DNA from: Formicarius rufipectus
Taxonomy: Eukaryota; Chordata; Aves; Passeriformes; Formicariidae
Length of the DNA: 64,000 nucleotides
NCBI GenBank assembly: GCA_013399695.1
Contig: VXAU01001873.1
Location: forward strand, 619,357-683,356
Reading direction: 5' to 3'
Part shown: in pieces, positions 25,566 to 37,229 of the stretch
Layout of the letters: each line of letters starts with the position of its first letter
Position numbering within the stretch: the stretch's first letter is position 1
Translations under genes and position numbers: made by a program
The notes under the pieces: model-generated
What the model was told of the DNA's origin: nothing
Databases searched by the model: none
What the model saw: the letters and a program-made list of their open reading frames with translations, nothing else

Positions 25566-27149
25566 GAAACCATTGTCCTTGAGCCACTGCAAAGCAACCA
25601 GGAAAACTGTTTAGTCAGTTCTCACAGCCCACCTGAGCTGCAGCTCTCAGTGTTTGCATCAGGAGTGCGTGGGAAGGGGTGGTACAGCACCACATTTAGG
25701 GCTTTGCTCTTAAGCAAAATATCCATACTCAGGTTCTCTTAAGGAAAAAAAAAAATCAAACAACGAAAACCCCAGCAACAAAACAGCAGCTGAGTTTCAG
25801 AAAGGCCTTTCCCGCCACTCACTACCAAAGGCTGATCGGAAGTGTCAGTCTCCATCCTCTTCCCAAAACACCATCATGAGCTGGCAGAGGAGCCCCTGCC
25901 TGAGTGGGGCTTTGGGACACCACCAAACAAAGAACAACATTCCAGTTCTTAGCTTGACTTTTGCCAAACATTTCAGCAGCTTGTGTCTTCCCTGACACAT
26001 CTAGCAGTGCTTTGTCTCTGTAAATTGACTCTAGTTTATATTAACTGAAAACCTCTTTCATTCAATATCTGGTTTGAAAAATGTTGGCACTGAGCATTAG
26101 CTCAGAGTAGATTTATACCCACAGACCATGCAGGAGCACTGGGATGAGCTTCCCAAAACATGAACCTAAATTTACCAAATAAGAACATGAAAACCCCAAA
26201 GAACTGATTCCCATCATCCAACTCACACACAGCAGATACACAAGGGCAGTGGGAACCTGCCAACATAAACCACAGGCAGACTTTGCAATGTTCATGATAG
26301 GAAAGGAAAACATGGACTGCAGTGTCTCAAAAGGAGAGTGAACTGGAAAGGACTCCAGTATCAGGTTTAAAAATTCAGCACATCCTAAGCTGCACCTGGT
26401 GGGACACAGGGGCAGAAGATTCTTCCAGGGGAACAGCTACTGCCACTGGTTTGTGCTGAGCTTGGGAGTAGGGATGAGTGAGTTAAGCCTTCAAGACACC
26501 TTAGTTTTCCAAAAGACACATCGTTCCCTGCAAACTTCCCACAGGGGTAAAAAGCTCTAAAGATAGACTTGTGGCATGTGCAGAAACACCTGTCTCCTTT
26601 CCCAAATGCCTTCCTAGATTGTCCCAGCTTACATGCCAACCTCCTCCTGCACAGTTCAACACCTGGCAGTCTGGGCCAAAACAGAGAAAAGGAAAAAAAT
26701 AGGGAGATGAAAAACATCCAAGCTTTAAAATAATTTTTCTTGACATTGTTTAAAAGCACAAAAATTTTGTGTTGATAAATATTAATAGAAAAAAGGATTA
26801 AACAGAAGGGTAAAATAGCACAAGCATGAAACATCATTTCTGAGTTTGAGGACAAATGTTTCTCTCGAGCTCAGAACTTTCCCTGCTTTTGGTCATGGGA
26901 CAAGAAAATCCCCAGCATGCCATGACCTGCTCTGTGGAGGAGCAGTGGGAAGGGGGATCTTTACCAGGCACCAGGCAGGAGAAAGCAATGAAACAGCTGA
27001 AAAACAGTTACAATGGTTTCTTTTTGGCAGAATGCGACAGCTGCAAAAGGAGGGAACGCTCCCCCAGAGCGACGGGGAGTGTGTCACAGGGATGTCTGGG
27101 AGCACCTTCGAGGCCGGGCTTCATCAGGAAGCAAAAGCCACCATCTGCT

Positions 27150-28970
27150 TCCCCGCCAGCTGCTCCTCATCCCCCGGCACTGGGGATGTCACTGCACTTG
27201 ATACCTCTGAAAACCTGGGATTTCTCCCCCTTCTGCAGGAACTGGACCCAGGTTTTGCCCAAGCAAGGAGAACCCCCCGTTCTCCCTGGCGGGGGACCCT
27301 GTGCGGGCGGCGTGTCCGTGGGGAAACACGCGGGGGTTCCTCGTGCCAGGGGAGGCGGAGGAGAGTCTGGGGCGTCCTCGGGGCCGGGATCGCTCCCTCC
27401 GCCACCAGGTGGGGCTTTGGGCCCGCGCTGGGGCCCCGCACGGCCCCGCACCGGCCCCTCAGCCGCGGGCTCCGCTGCCCCGGAGCGGGCTGGAGGCTCC
27501 GCCGCTGCAGAGCATCCCCCGAGCCGCTGCAGAGCATCTCCCGAGCCGCTGCAGAGCATTCCCCCGGAGCCGCTGCAGAGCATCCCCCGGAGCCGCTGCA
27601 GAGCATCCCCCCGGAGCCACTGCTCCGGGAGGCTCAGCGCCAGCCTGTCCCCGCTCCTGTCCGCTCCGATATCCCCAGCCCCGCCGACAGCCCGCCCCGG
27701 GGCCAGGGGACAACGCCAGGCTCCTGCCCATCGTCCTTCTCCCCTCTAGGCGGGACGGGACCCGTGGGCACCGCTCCTCATCGCGGCGGAAGTACTAATT
27801 GCTCTCCCCGGCCCCGCTGTCAGAGCCCGGTTGGGGCTGTTGAAACATGGGCTGCAGCTGGGCCTGGGGCCGCTCTCCCAGGCTGTCTCGGGGCCGAGCT
27901 CTGCCTCTTCTCCTTTATATCCAGGGCAGCCCATCTCCTGACTCACAGAGGTTTGGATGCAAGTGCAGCCTCTCCCACGTGTGCCGGGGCTGGGGGTGCA
28001 GCCCCCTTCTGAAGAGCCGCTTTCGTCGGCACCGAAGCAGAGAAAGCAGCTTGGCAGGGACTCTCCCAGTGAAAGGGCTGACCTGTGTTCAAATCACACC
28101 CCAGTGCCCCCAGGCTGAGAGTCCCGAGCTCCCTTCCTGCCCAGTGCCAGCGAGCCATCGTGCTGCCATGCCCCCCGAGCCGGCTCACCTGAGCCCCTCC
28201 ACACAGGCTCCAAACCGCATCAGCAATGAGCTCTGTTGAGGACACCGAGTTCATCCCCCGTGCCCCGGGGCTGCAAGCCAGGCCAGACGTCTCCGGGCCT
28301 TTCAGCTCAGTCACCTGTGAAAGGTTTCCAGCCTCAGAAGAAGCTCTGAATTATGAATGAATCTGCTTTGTCAAACGCAGGGCTGTGCTCAGGCTCAGGG
28401 ATCGGCTCTCAGCCGCCGATGTAACGCGGCCCCCGGCACACACATCCCCGGGATCAGTGATGCCATCAGCCGCTCTAATTCGATCGCAGGAGCGGTGCTG
28501 GGATGAGGGTGGGGAGGAAGGAGCCTGGATGCCCCGGGGGCATTCCTGGGCAGCACGAGGTGCCCATCCTGTCCCAAGGGAAAGGCAGAGTGCAGCAGGG
28601 GGAGCTGCAGGACCTGCCGTGCCCCGAGGCGGCAGCGGGAGGGTGTGCGGGGCCGGGTCGCTGCCGGCCCCGGGCAGAGGCACCCGGCCGAGGTGACTCC
28701 CGGCTTTGTGGAACCCGCCCCACAGCTGAGCTGGTGGCCCCAGCCGTGCGGGAGCTTGTGCAAGAGTCCCGACCGTGCCACGGCATCCGTGGCCTTCGGA
28801 CACCCCCCTGCTCCCGGCTGCCCCCGAGGCTCGAGGCCGCGCTGAGGGAGGTGAGTTCTTACCCCCGTGTCCAGCCGTCCTGTGGCTGTCCCTGGCTGAC
28901 CGGCTCAGCCTGTTCGGCCCGGTCCCCGCGGCCCACCCATCACTTGTCCTGCGTCCCACAGGCACCAGAG
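27150..28970. promoter_or_regulatory. GC-rich, CpG-bearing island between PTGIS relic and B4GALT5
   Basis: CpG density is high at about 27.25-27.85 kb and again at 28.4-28.97 kb, well above the flanks. It lies 4-5 kb upstream, in the minus-strand sense, of the PTGIS exon, so it is the natural place for the ancestral PTGIS promoter and first exon; no such exon was recognized. The long plus-strand open frames over it are low-complexity and repeat-derived. It could equally be an orphan island or enhancer. Confidence 0.45.
27502..27616 (+). repeat. 22-24 bp GC-rich minisatellite (about 5 copies)
   Basis: Five tandem units each start CCGCTGCAGAGCAT and end CCCGAG or CCCGGAG; unit lengths are 22, 22, 24, 23 and 24 bp. 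The length differences lie in the C run. A sixth, degenerate unit (CCACTGCTCC) follows. Every unit carries a PstI-type CTGCAG. Because the units are not all multiples of three, the open frame across them is not conserved between units. Confidence 0.9.
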
Positions 28971-31249
28971 GGGTGGCACCTGAGGGATCGGTGGGGGTAA
29001 GGGACCGGCCGAGTTCCAGCTGCCCACAGGGAAGTGTTGGCTCTTGCTTCATCCAGGTGACAGTGGATGAGTTCCTGGTTTCCCCCTTTTTGCCGCTGTG
29101 CGTACTGATCGTGGCAGAACAGCCCTTGGCTGTGTACCTGTGGGAGTCCTTCAGAGGAAAGGGTGCTTTTGGGAAGCCCTCCCCAGCAGGATTTACTAAA
29201 GGCAGCTGCCTGAGAGCCATGGTCAATCCTCCATGCCCCCAGTGCTCCTGCTCACTTCTCCCCTCACCTCTTGATTACCAAGAGCCCCTGTTAAACAACA
29301 GTCAGTGTTGTCACACTGCCCACCAAAGGTAAGAATAAGTATCCTGAACACCTTGTCCTTCCCGTGTGGAGTGCTCTTGGAACAGCAAAGCCCCGGGCTC
29401 TGGGGGCCAGCAGAGCCCCCCCTGGTTGGAGGGGCAGCACCTTTTCCTCTGCACAAGGGAGAGTGGCCAAGCCAAGGGCCAGGGCATGATGGCCTGAAGC
29501 TCTGGTGCAGCTGTTGACTCACAGCACTGCCTCCCAACCCACCTGCTCCCAGGAGGAAATTAGTAACCCTAAAGAGGAATAAAATTGCTTCAACTAGAAG
29601 TTTTCAGGGTAAAACCAGCTACCTAGTGTTGGAGTAGTCTCTGAAGCCATACTGAGGTACCACCAGGGGTATCACCTCATGCAGCAACCCAGGGGACAAG
29701 CCAATGCCACATGCCAGCAGCAGGGCTGTGTCACCAGCCCCTGGGCAGACACCCCGGCCCCATCCTGCAGGGGCAGACTCTGTTGGATCTCACCAGCCCC
29801 ACTCACATATGGCTGGAGTAACTCATCTCTACCTGCCTGAGGGGAGGCCACTTCATTTTCATAACCCTGTCTTTAGTTACGCAGGCAGCTGATCTGGTGC
29901 CTATAAAGATGAATTTGATATAAAGCATTTACCAGCTGTTCAGAGAACTCTCGATTTCTACAGCAGGTAGTCCAAAGGAGAAGTAATTGCAAAGCATCAT
30001 CAGCATCACACTTCTACCTTGTGGTCCTTGCCTTGCTGGGGCCAGTGCCCTGCCTTGCCTCTCCTCAGCTGTGCCAGTGCCCACACTCGCACCTCCCAGC
30101 CCACTGGGGCTGAGCAGTGCCATAAAAACACACGGGAACAGGACAGAAGGTCCCATCCCGAGCTCCTGCCCTGGCTTTCCACCAGCTCCTGAGCAGGGCA
30201 TCCCCCTGGGTAGCTCCAGACAGCAGGGATGCCCCACAACCACTCCGGGATGCATGTGGCTCCAGTTGCCAGTCTGGGCCACCCCGGGCAGCTTGATTGT
30301 GCCACACAGACATGAAGGAGGATGAGGGAGAACCCCCCTGCCGTGGTGATTGTGTTTGGGTGGTTTGTACCAGTGCAGAGCAGCCCGTGGGCTCTGCAGC
30401 ACGGAAGGCTGAGCTGTTCCCAGCCCCTGCAGGGAGCTCTGCACTGTGGGGTGCAGCACTGGCCATGCCCCTCCTGGCACAGCCCACACAACTAAAGGGG
30501 GTTTTTGCTCCCATCTCTCGCTTGCCACTGGTCCCAGTAACAGGGTCCCAAACACCCCACTCAGACACAGACTGGGGGCTTCCCTGCCCTTCTTCTCCTT
30601 CCTGTTTAGGAGCAACTCCCACGGGCTCCCCCACCCCTCCTGGGAGCGCTGGGGAGCGGGGCCGTGTCTGAAGGAGCCTGGCACGCCCCAGGCTCCAGCC
30701 CAGCACCACGGGTGGGAAGAAGCTTCCCAGAAGACAGAGAGCTAAAAAAAGGCAAGGCTCAGAACAACCCAGGGCTGCCAGCTATTTATTCTAGCGTGCC
30801 TGTATGCTGCAGAGCAGGAGAAAGATATTTTAAAGCTGCTGCAAGGAAGCCTTGTCTGCCTGCCTGGGTTTGTTGATCAAAAACCCAACTACCAGCAGTC
30901 CCCACTCCCATCCCTGAGCCCTGCACCACCTTCAGCCAAACGTATTCCTAAACACACTCCCCCAAGGCAGCCAGCCCCTCCATCAGAACTACACTGAAGC
31001 AGATGCTTGGCAAAAAGGCTTAAGCACCTACAGAACAGAAGAGTTTGGGGAGCATCCCCATCTCAATTCAATTTACTTCTCTCCAGCCCTAATGAGAAAT
31101 TTCTAACCAGCTTTTAGCATCCAGGACCCACCCTTCTCCACTCAAACTCTCATAAGCACTCAACCCTCTGGGGCTTACAGATCTCACCTCCTGCTAAAAA
31201 GGGGTATATATGCTGTATATTAAAAAAAAAAAAAAAAAAAAGGCAACCA

Positions 31250-34157
31250 CTACAATCTGTGTTCTTGGATATGTATTTTTTACTGAAAAAATCATTCATA
31301 AATTAACAAATACAAAAATGTACAAACACATGGGTAAATAAATGTAATGACACAAAGGATTGCTTTGCTGAGAAGTGTGTGTGTGTGTTGTAAAACACTC
31401 ATCTTCAGTGCAAAAATGTCCCCCCCGGCATCTCTTAAAAACATAACAGTAAGCTCAAAAGCCATGATGATGGAAAGCTACTTGAGTTTAAAGCCACTTT
31501 TGATGGTGAGTGGCCCAAAGTGTGCAGCTGTTGATCAAACAGTACCTCCCCTGGAGAGAAGCAGAGCTTTACAGAGAACTAGCTGTCAATAAATAGTTTT
31601 ACAAATAAAACCCACATGGCTCATTTAAAAAAAAACAAAAAACCAAAATCAGCATCGCACAGGACCTGCCCTCTAGCAGGGTTGGCTGACAGTGCTGATG
31701 TGGAAGGGGCAAACGAGTGGCCTCTTTGAACTTCAGCTGCCAGAATATGTACAAGTTCTCCTTAATACAAGAATTTTTACACCATAACAGCACATGCGCT
31801 TGACAGTATGTTTTTAACAGTTACATTTACTATACAGTATTTGACATAGCTGATAAGATTAACAGTGCACATTTTCAGATAATCCACACTTTAGAAAGGG
31901 AAAAAAAACTCAACATGATTAGAACAAAGAAACAATGAAGAGGATGCTGCTGGGGATGGACCCTTCTGTGCCAACCGCAGAGTGCAGTTCTGAGCAGAGG
32001 TAACAGCCTTGGGGCCTTTGTTCCACACAAGGTGCGACGGGTGTCAGGGACGTGGAAGGCTGAGGATCCCAACTAAGGTAGTTTAACAGCTACTTACACA
32101 CACACATGCATGATTCCGGGGTAGTGAACTTGGACTAGTTGAAATACATTCCTTGTTTGAAGCACCATTAAACAAAGACAGATTTCTAGCAAGGTCTCAA
32201 GATGAAAGAAGAGAGGGGCAGGGCAACGCGGGTTCAGCATCCGGAAAGGGTCCATGTGAATCAAGAGATCAAGATTCTGAAGCAAAAGTCTTTATTGCTG
32301 TATGCGCCAGAAAAGCAAATCCTCACCTCTGCCTATAAATAACCAGGCTGAATTCCCTCAGGAAGCAAGTTTAAAGCACATGTAAGTTCAAAGACTTTAA
32401 AACCTAAGTTACAAACTCATCAGCGCTTTTCAAGGGCAGGCTCGCTGCCCTCTCATGCCGGCTGATAAGATCTACACAAGAACTCATGTTTTCTAAACTA
32501 ACGTTTTCTGGATACAGGTTAGGAATGCCCTGGGCAGTCACACCCACCACAGATGCGTATGGGGATCATACATCCACGGAACTGAGAAAACAATGTAAAC
32601 CATGAGAAGTCAAGGAAACTGAAGGCAAACAACGCAATGAAAAGAGCTGAAGTACTTTGGAGGTCAAGTACCCACCCTTGTTGTGTGGAAATACAAACTA
32701 CAAACAACGCCCAATGTATTTACTTTTAAGTCAGAGAGGTGCAGTGAAAGTGGTGGTGTCAGTGCTGTGTAAGGACTGGACTGCGTCCCTGGGGACAGGG
32801 CTGGAGCCCAGCCTGCCCACGATGGCTGTGGGGAAAGGGGGGATGGTCGGATGGGTTGTCACACCTACCTCTGGTTCCCAGTCCTCGTGTTTTCATGTGT
32901 CCTTCATCTCTCTCCCTCTCACCGACCTGTGACACCCTGCCCCACTGGCTGTGCCCCTGCCAGTGCTGCCAGATGCCACGGGTGACAGCCCAGGGCACTG
33001 CCTGGCTCTGAGAGCACCTCCGTGGTGCTGCTGGATTTGCACAATAAATACAGACTAAACCAACCTCCCACATGGCTCTGTCACCTTCTGCGGTGATGAC
33101 AGGATGCTGCTGACTGGAGAGGGCTCGTGCAGCTGCTCCATGCCCAGGATGGCACAGAGGCAGGGGCAGGCAGCCCAGGGGCTGTGTTCCCCCAGCACTG
33201 TGCACCTGAGCAACCTGCCAGGCTCACACTTGCCATTGGGTGGGATACAGAGCAACAGGCAAGGGATTGTATTCCGTATGGCTTCTGGATTAATTTGCAC
33301 ATCATCTTGTAAAAGGGACAGAAAAGGGAGGTTTTTTCACAAATATTCCCATTTCCTCACTCTCCCTGGAAAAAGACAGCCTTGTGGTTTCTGGAATGAC
33401 CAATGATCTGGCAGTATTTCTCACCCACTGCACTGGAAAGTTCTGGGCCTCTGTTCCACAAACATTTCTGCATATGCACAGCTGAAATCATGCAAGTCTC
33501 ACTGGCTTAAAAGGGAACACCTTGCACACGTACAGTGATGCACACACAAGTGTTTACAGAACTCAGGACTAGAATGAGTGACCATATGTAAACCTTTAGC
33601 TTGAGCTTGAACCATAGGAGAAAAATAAAAAGGGGCAATTTCCACAGCATATTTACACTTACACTTCTTTAAGAAGCGATTCTGTTGTATATACTTCAAG
33701 CAGGTCATTTAAAAAACTGCAGAGACACAGAACGGTCAGAAGTCGTTTGATCTCCCACCAGGGCAGTTGCCAACCAAATTGCTCCTGACATTCGCCGTCA
33801 AGAAGCCAGAGTCCCTCAGCTGGGCCACTTCCCAGAGGAGAAAGCACATCCGAGGCGAGTCCCGGTGCCAGAGATTGCTGGAGGAGGAATGTGGAGACGA
33901 GAGCAGCAGGTCAACTGTTGTCCTGAAACCCAGAAAGCAAGTGGCAGAAAAACTAAAGAGACTGCTGAGCTCGCTGCCCGGGCGCCGGGCTGGATTGGTA
34001 CAGATAGGGCAATTTGTGCGTGCACTTTCAGCCTCATTCTCCAAAATACTGTGATCCTTCATTACACAAAGTGTTGCTTGTCCTGGATGAACCTTGGAAA
34101 AGAAAGTCTAGCGTGGAGCTTTCTTGGTGAAGGGCAGAGCCAAGTTATTTTCTCCTC
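31250..34157 (-). other. B4GALT5: B4GALT5 3'UTR (predicted)
   Basis: From the stop codon at 34158-34160 no splice acceptor or coding frame follows leftward, and the sequence is AT-rich and unique. The likely end is near 31250-31265: a minus-strand AGTAAA (31279-31284) next to AATACA, then a GU-rich stretch and a run of 20 T (plus-strand A at 31222-31241). This gives about 2.9 kb, close to the roughly 3 kb 3'UTR I recall for mammalian B4GALT5. A canonical minus-strand AATAAA at 32291-32296 could give a shorter form of about 1.9 kb. AU-rich elements include an AUUUAUUUA at 31335-31343. Exact ends need transcript data. Confidence 0.6.
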
Positions 34158-34305
34158 TTAGTATTCGGGCACCAGAGCCAGCTCTGGTGTCAGGTTAACA
34201 GTGATGTTCTTATACAAGGCGTCATACGTGACGTTTGGAAAGTAGTTCAAGTTATTGAGGCCGTCCAGGGCTTGCCTTTCTTTTGACTTCCTCAGCAAGG
34301 CATAC
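34158..34305 (-). CDS. B4GALT5: B4GALT5 exon 9 (C-terminus and stop)
   Basis: This last coding exon completes the codon split with exon 8 and encodes YALLRKSKERQALDGLNNLN, then a segment with two N-glycosylation sequons (NVT and NIT), ending TPELALVPEY and TAA. It corresponds to the final 48 residues of the human enzyme and differs in only a few positions (for example VPEY for VNEY). The acceptor is ttgcacag. The DGLNNL segment and the YALL start separate it from the paralogue B4GALT6. Confidence 0.95.
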
Positions 34306-36107
34306 CTGTGCAATAAGAACCAGAGGCCAGAGTCACTTCCACGTGTCCCACAGCACCCTGCAAACTCCTCCCAGTGCTACTAGAACACCCTCCAAAGAGT
34401 CAGTCCCAGCAGCAGCTACAAAACAACAAACTTTGAGCCCTTAACAAAGGCGACCATCACATTTTATATACTTTGTTTTGGTAAATATTGGAAAATTCCA
34501 TAGAAGTCCATCACTTGATGAAGGGCAAAATGTTCGCTGTGTCACCAGCAAGCATTCAGCTGCCAAAACTACCTGAGACTCCTGCCCAAAGCCTGCAACT
34601 CCCATCGCAGGAGGGGGCTGAGCTCAGGCATCCTGCAGAGCCCTCACCAGCCACACCAAAGCCCTCACCAGCCATATCCCAAAGAAATGCAGCTGATGGG
34701 TGATATGTCCCTTCCACTTAAGAAACCAAACACAAACTAGTGTAAAACTAAATGGCCTTAGTCCAAGGGATGGGGGATGAGGAAGTAAAAGTAACAGAAT
34801 GATGGTTTAGGGAAGGAAACTGCAGCTGGTGCACAAAAATAGCCTCAATCACATTTAGGGGAAGCAAGATGAGATATAAAGGGTAAGGGAGGGAGGGTGT
34901 ATATGCTGGCTCACCAGGGTGAACTCTGCCCTGTCCATCTCCTCCTCTCACAACATGGACTCTCAGCTCCTGGCTGAGGCCAAGAGGAGACTAGGAAAGC
35001 ATCAGGAACCAGAGCTCAATCCCACTGCACTGCCAGCCTGTCACGCTCCAAGAGTTTGAATAAATATGGCTTTTTAAGCCAAAAAGCAACTTCTCTTTTT
35101 CAAGAGTGAAATGAGAGAAGCATCCCTGATGGGCTGCATTCTGTCCAACAGAGAAATAAAAAGAAGGGCTAAAGCTGAGTCTCAAATGGAAACTCCCCTA
35201 AAAATGGGTCTTCTGCTAAAAAAGATCAGCAGACAACTGAAGTCTCTGCCAGCAGCAGAACAGAGCTTGCACTGCTCGCTCAGCAGCTCCTACAAGTTCC
35301 TGAAGTTGTCTGTGAACAAGGTATTTCTCTGGTTTGCTGTTGCACAGTTTTCAAAAGACTCAAATTCCACTGTGGTCTTCAGGGAAAAGCAGTCAGTCAA
35401 CCCTTGTACTCTCCAGAACAACCCTGGCTCTGGGACAAGGGGGTTGGAGCCCTCCTGGAAAGCTCCACAGAGAATTTTTTTTTTTTGAGAAAAAAGTACT
35501 TCTCTTGCTTTGGTACAGGGGACAGTTACTGCTCCCAGGGGGTGTCTGAAGCCTCATGAGAGAGCAAACCCTGAATTCAGGGGCTCTGTTACCCCCCACC
35601 CTGGTTTGGGGCCAAGAGGCAGGAACAGAAGAATGGAGAGGGTGTTGCTGTGGGACTTTGAGTGTTCCCAGGGACACCTGATGCTTTAGCACCCACACTC
35701 CAAGACAGCTCCTGCTCTCTGCCTTCTGCAGGCTGTGCGATGCCTTCAGCACTCGGGTCAGGCTCTTCTAGAAACACTGAAGCTTCTCTGACATCTGGCA
35801 TTATCCACCCCTTTAGGAACATCCCCCTGGAGATACAGGACAGGCCTCCAGCCTGCCATGCTTACAATCCCCTTCTGGATGGCATTCAAGCAGCCAAAGC
35901 CACAAAGCAAGGACCCCATGTCACAGAGATGTGGAATATGATATGCAGAGATGGAAGAATACAGGCAATGTTCTGCCTCCACGTCCCTTAGTTTCCTTCA
36001 GAAGTTCAGGCTGCTACTGCCTTCAAACAGCTGCAGGAAGCCTCCTTTATGGTACAGACTCCTTGTGAAGGGCTTCAGGATTCTTAAAAAAAAAAACATT
36101 TACTTGC
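34306..36107 (-). other. B4GALT5: B4GALT5 intron 8 (GC-AG type)
   Basis: The intron begins GCAAGT and ends CACAG. It contains a two-copy 21-bp tandem repeat (34639-34680, AGCCCTCACCAGCCA core) and a T9 run near 35468. No other feature was seen. Confidence 0.85.
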
Positions 36108-36209
36108 CTTCCTAGGAACTGCACTTCTCCCCGATGATGGTGGGGAATTGATTTATATTTTCCTGTGTCTCCTTCTGGTCGAGTCACTGAGTAGCCTGCA
36201 TACTGCACT
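36108..36209 (-). CDS. B4GALT5: B4GALT5 exon 8
   Basis: The exon encodes RVQYAGYSVTRPEGDTGKY, then KSIPHHHRGEVQFLGR, using one base to complete the arginine codon from exon 7 and ending two bases into the next arginine codon. The His-rich IPHHHRGE segment is the part of the beta-1,4-galactosyltransferase family that supplies a metal-binding histidine. The acceptor is atgcag. The donor is AG then gcaagt: the GC donor must be used, because the nearest GT (four bases on) would shift the frame into exon 9. Confidence 0.95.
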
Positions 36210-36692
36210 CTGCATTAGAAAGGGGAGAAATGAAATTAAAAAAAATCACCAGTTGTGCTTGCTGTGCTGGCAGCACTTCCAGGGCTCCACCATCAGTGCT
36301 CCCAGGGCTCTGGCTGCAGCTCAGCCTTCCCACCCCCAGAGAAGTCATGCAAAGCCCCTGCTCCAGCCTGGACTCTGGACAAATGACACAGCACCTCGGG
36401 GCTCCTGCTCAGCCACGACCAGCCCAAGCTCACCAATGTGGGATATGCGCACAGAGCCAACCATTCCCAACCAGCCCTTCTCTGCTTCCCACCCGCTGCC
36501 TGCTGCTGGAGTGGCCCCTCTTCCCACTGAGCCACCACGGGTAGGATGGCACCTCCCTGGCCCAGGGGACATGGGCACAGCAAGCCAGCACCTGTGTCAA
36601 AGACAGCAATTGTCCCCCCACAGCACGTGCCAGGCTCAGCTCACAGAGCCGCCAGCAGAGCCCAGGGATGCCCGGCTGCATCCAGCCCGTAC

Positions 36693-36815
36693 CTGTTCCA
36701 GAGGTCGTCATCTTCTCCTCCCCAGCCCCAGAAGGCATTAGGGAATCCATTGATCTTCTGGAACTGTTCGACAGTCAGGCCACTCACCCCCCCGAAGAAC
36801 TCATTGTAAGGGAGC
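36693..36815 (-). CDS. B4GALT5: B4GALT5 exon 7 (acceptor-sugar site)
   Basis: The exon encodes LPYNEFFGGVSGLTVEQF and then QKINGFPNAFWGWGGEDDDL, ending WNR with the Arg codon split. FWGWGGEDDDLWNR is the hallmark of the beta4GalT family; its Trp and Glu-Asp residues form the acceptor sugar pocket and catalytic base. It opens with one base completing a leucine codon from exon 6 (acceptor ctgctcag) and ends at AG then gtacgg. All hallmark residues are present, which argues for an active enzyme. Confidence 0.97.
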
Positions 36816-37041
36816 CTGAGCAGGAGGGAAGGGGTTAGTGCAGAGCCCGCTGGCACCGCCGCTCTCCCGCCTGCCGCGGGGAAAGCCCGGGCCACGAGGA
36901 CGTTCTCTGCTATGCCCCCTCGTGCTCCCTTTGCACAAAGCCTGAGAACAAACCCGGATTCATTCTCTGCCTTTAAAAAAAGTAAAATCTAACACTGGCT
37001 CCTTATCTGTTACTGTAGCAGGGAGGACAAGCACTGCTTAC

Positions 37042-37229
37042 AGGTACATGTACTTATCCAGCTTGGCTGCAAAGTGCCTCGGCATCTGTCCACACCCGTA
37101 ATAGTTACGGTCGTTTTCTGGTATGTGGTCCACATCGTGGAAGATGAGGCAGTCCCAGTCCAGGTCCTTCATTGCTTCCCGAAAGCCAACGTTGAAGAGC
37201 ATGGCACGGTTAAAGGGTTGGTTTCCAGC
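37042..37229 (-). CDS. B4GALT5: B4GALT5 exon 6 (donor nucleotide and metal site)
   Basis: This exon encodes AGNQPFNRAMLFNVGFREAM, then KDLDWDCLIFHDVDHIPEND and a segment ending KLDKYMYL. FNRAMLFNVGF and the DVD metal-binding triad are family motifs for UDP-galactose and Mn2+. The human exon starts VGTQ where this one reads AGNQ. The acceptor is ctcctag and the donor CT then gtaagc. Confidence 0.97.

Larger units (their letters stand above)
23554..31250. other. PTGIS 5' interval and PTGIS-B4GALT5 intergenic region
   Basis: The upstream PTGIS exons would be expected here on the minus strand. I looked for segments resembling the proline-rich N-terminus (PWLGYALDFGKDA type), the DFHAYAIF segment and the YLTLYG segment and found none. 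The interval holds an (AATA)n run near 23.82 kb, an AT palindrome near 23.94 kb, a GC-rich island, a minisatellite and a possible CR1 tail. There is an AATAAA on the minus strand at 30785-30790 that could serve as a distal poly(A) signal for B4GALT5. No gene is supported. Confidence 0.55.

Noticed and set aside
25945..25975. Possible PTGIS exon with an MFGK segment on the minus strand
   Set aside because: Only three residues match; flanking residues and splice signals do not.
26846..28012. Long plus-strand open frame (388 codons) with repeated PLQSIP-like peptides
   Set aside because: It runs through a GC-rich island and the 22-24 bp minisatellite; the repeats are not kept in one frame, other frames are equally open, and no family resemblance is seen.
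28075..28105. tRNA T-arm-like sequence (TGTG-TTCAAAT-CACA)
   Set aside because: No matching acceptor, D-arm or anticodon arm at the required distances.
28351..29226. 291-codon minus-strand frame
   Set aside because: Low-complexity composition in the GC island, no recognizable domain, and no match to expected PTGIS N-terminal segments.
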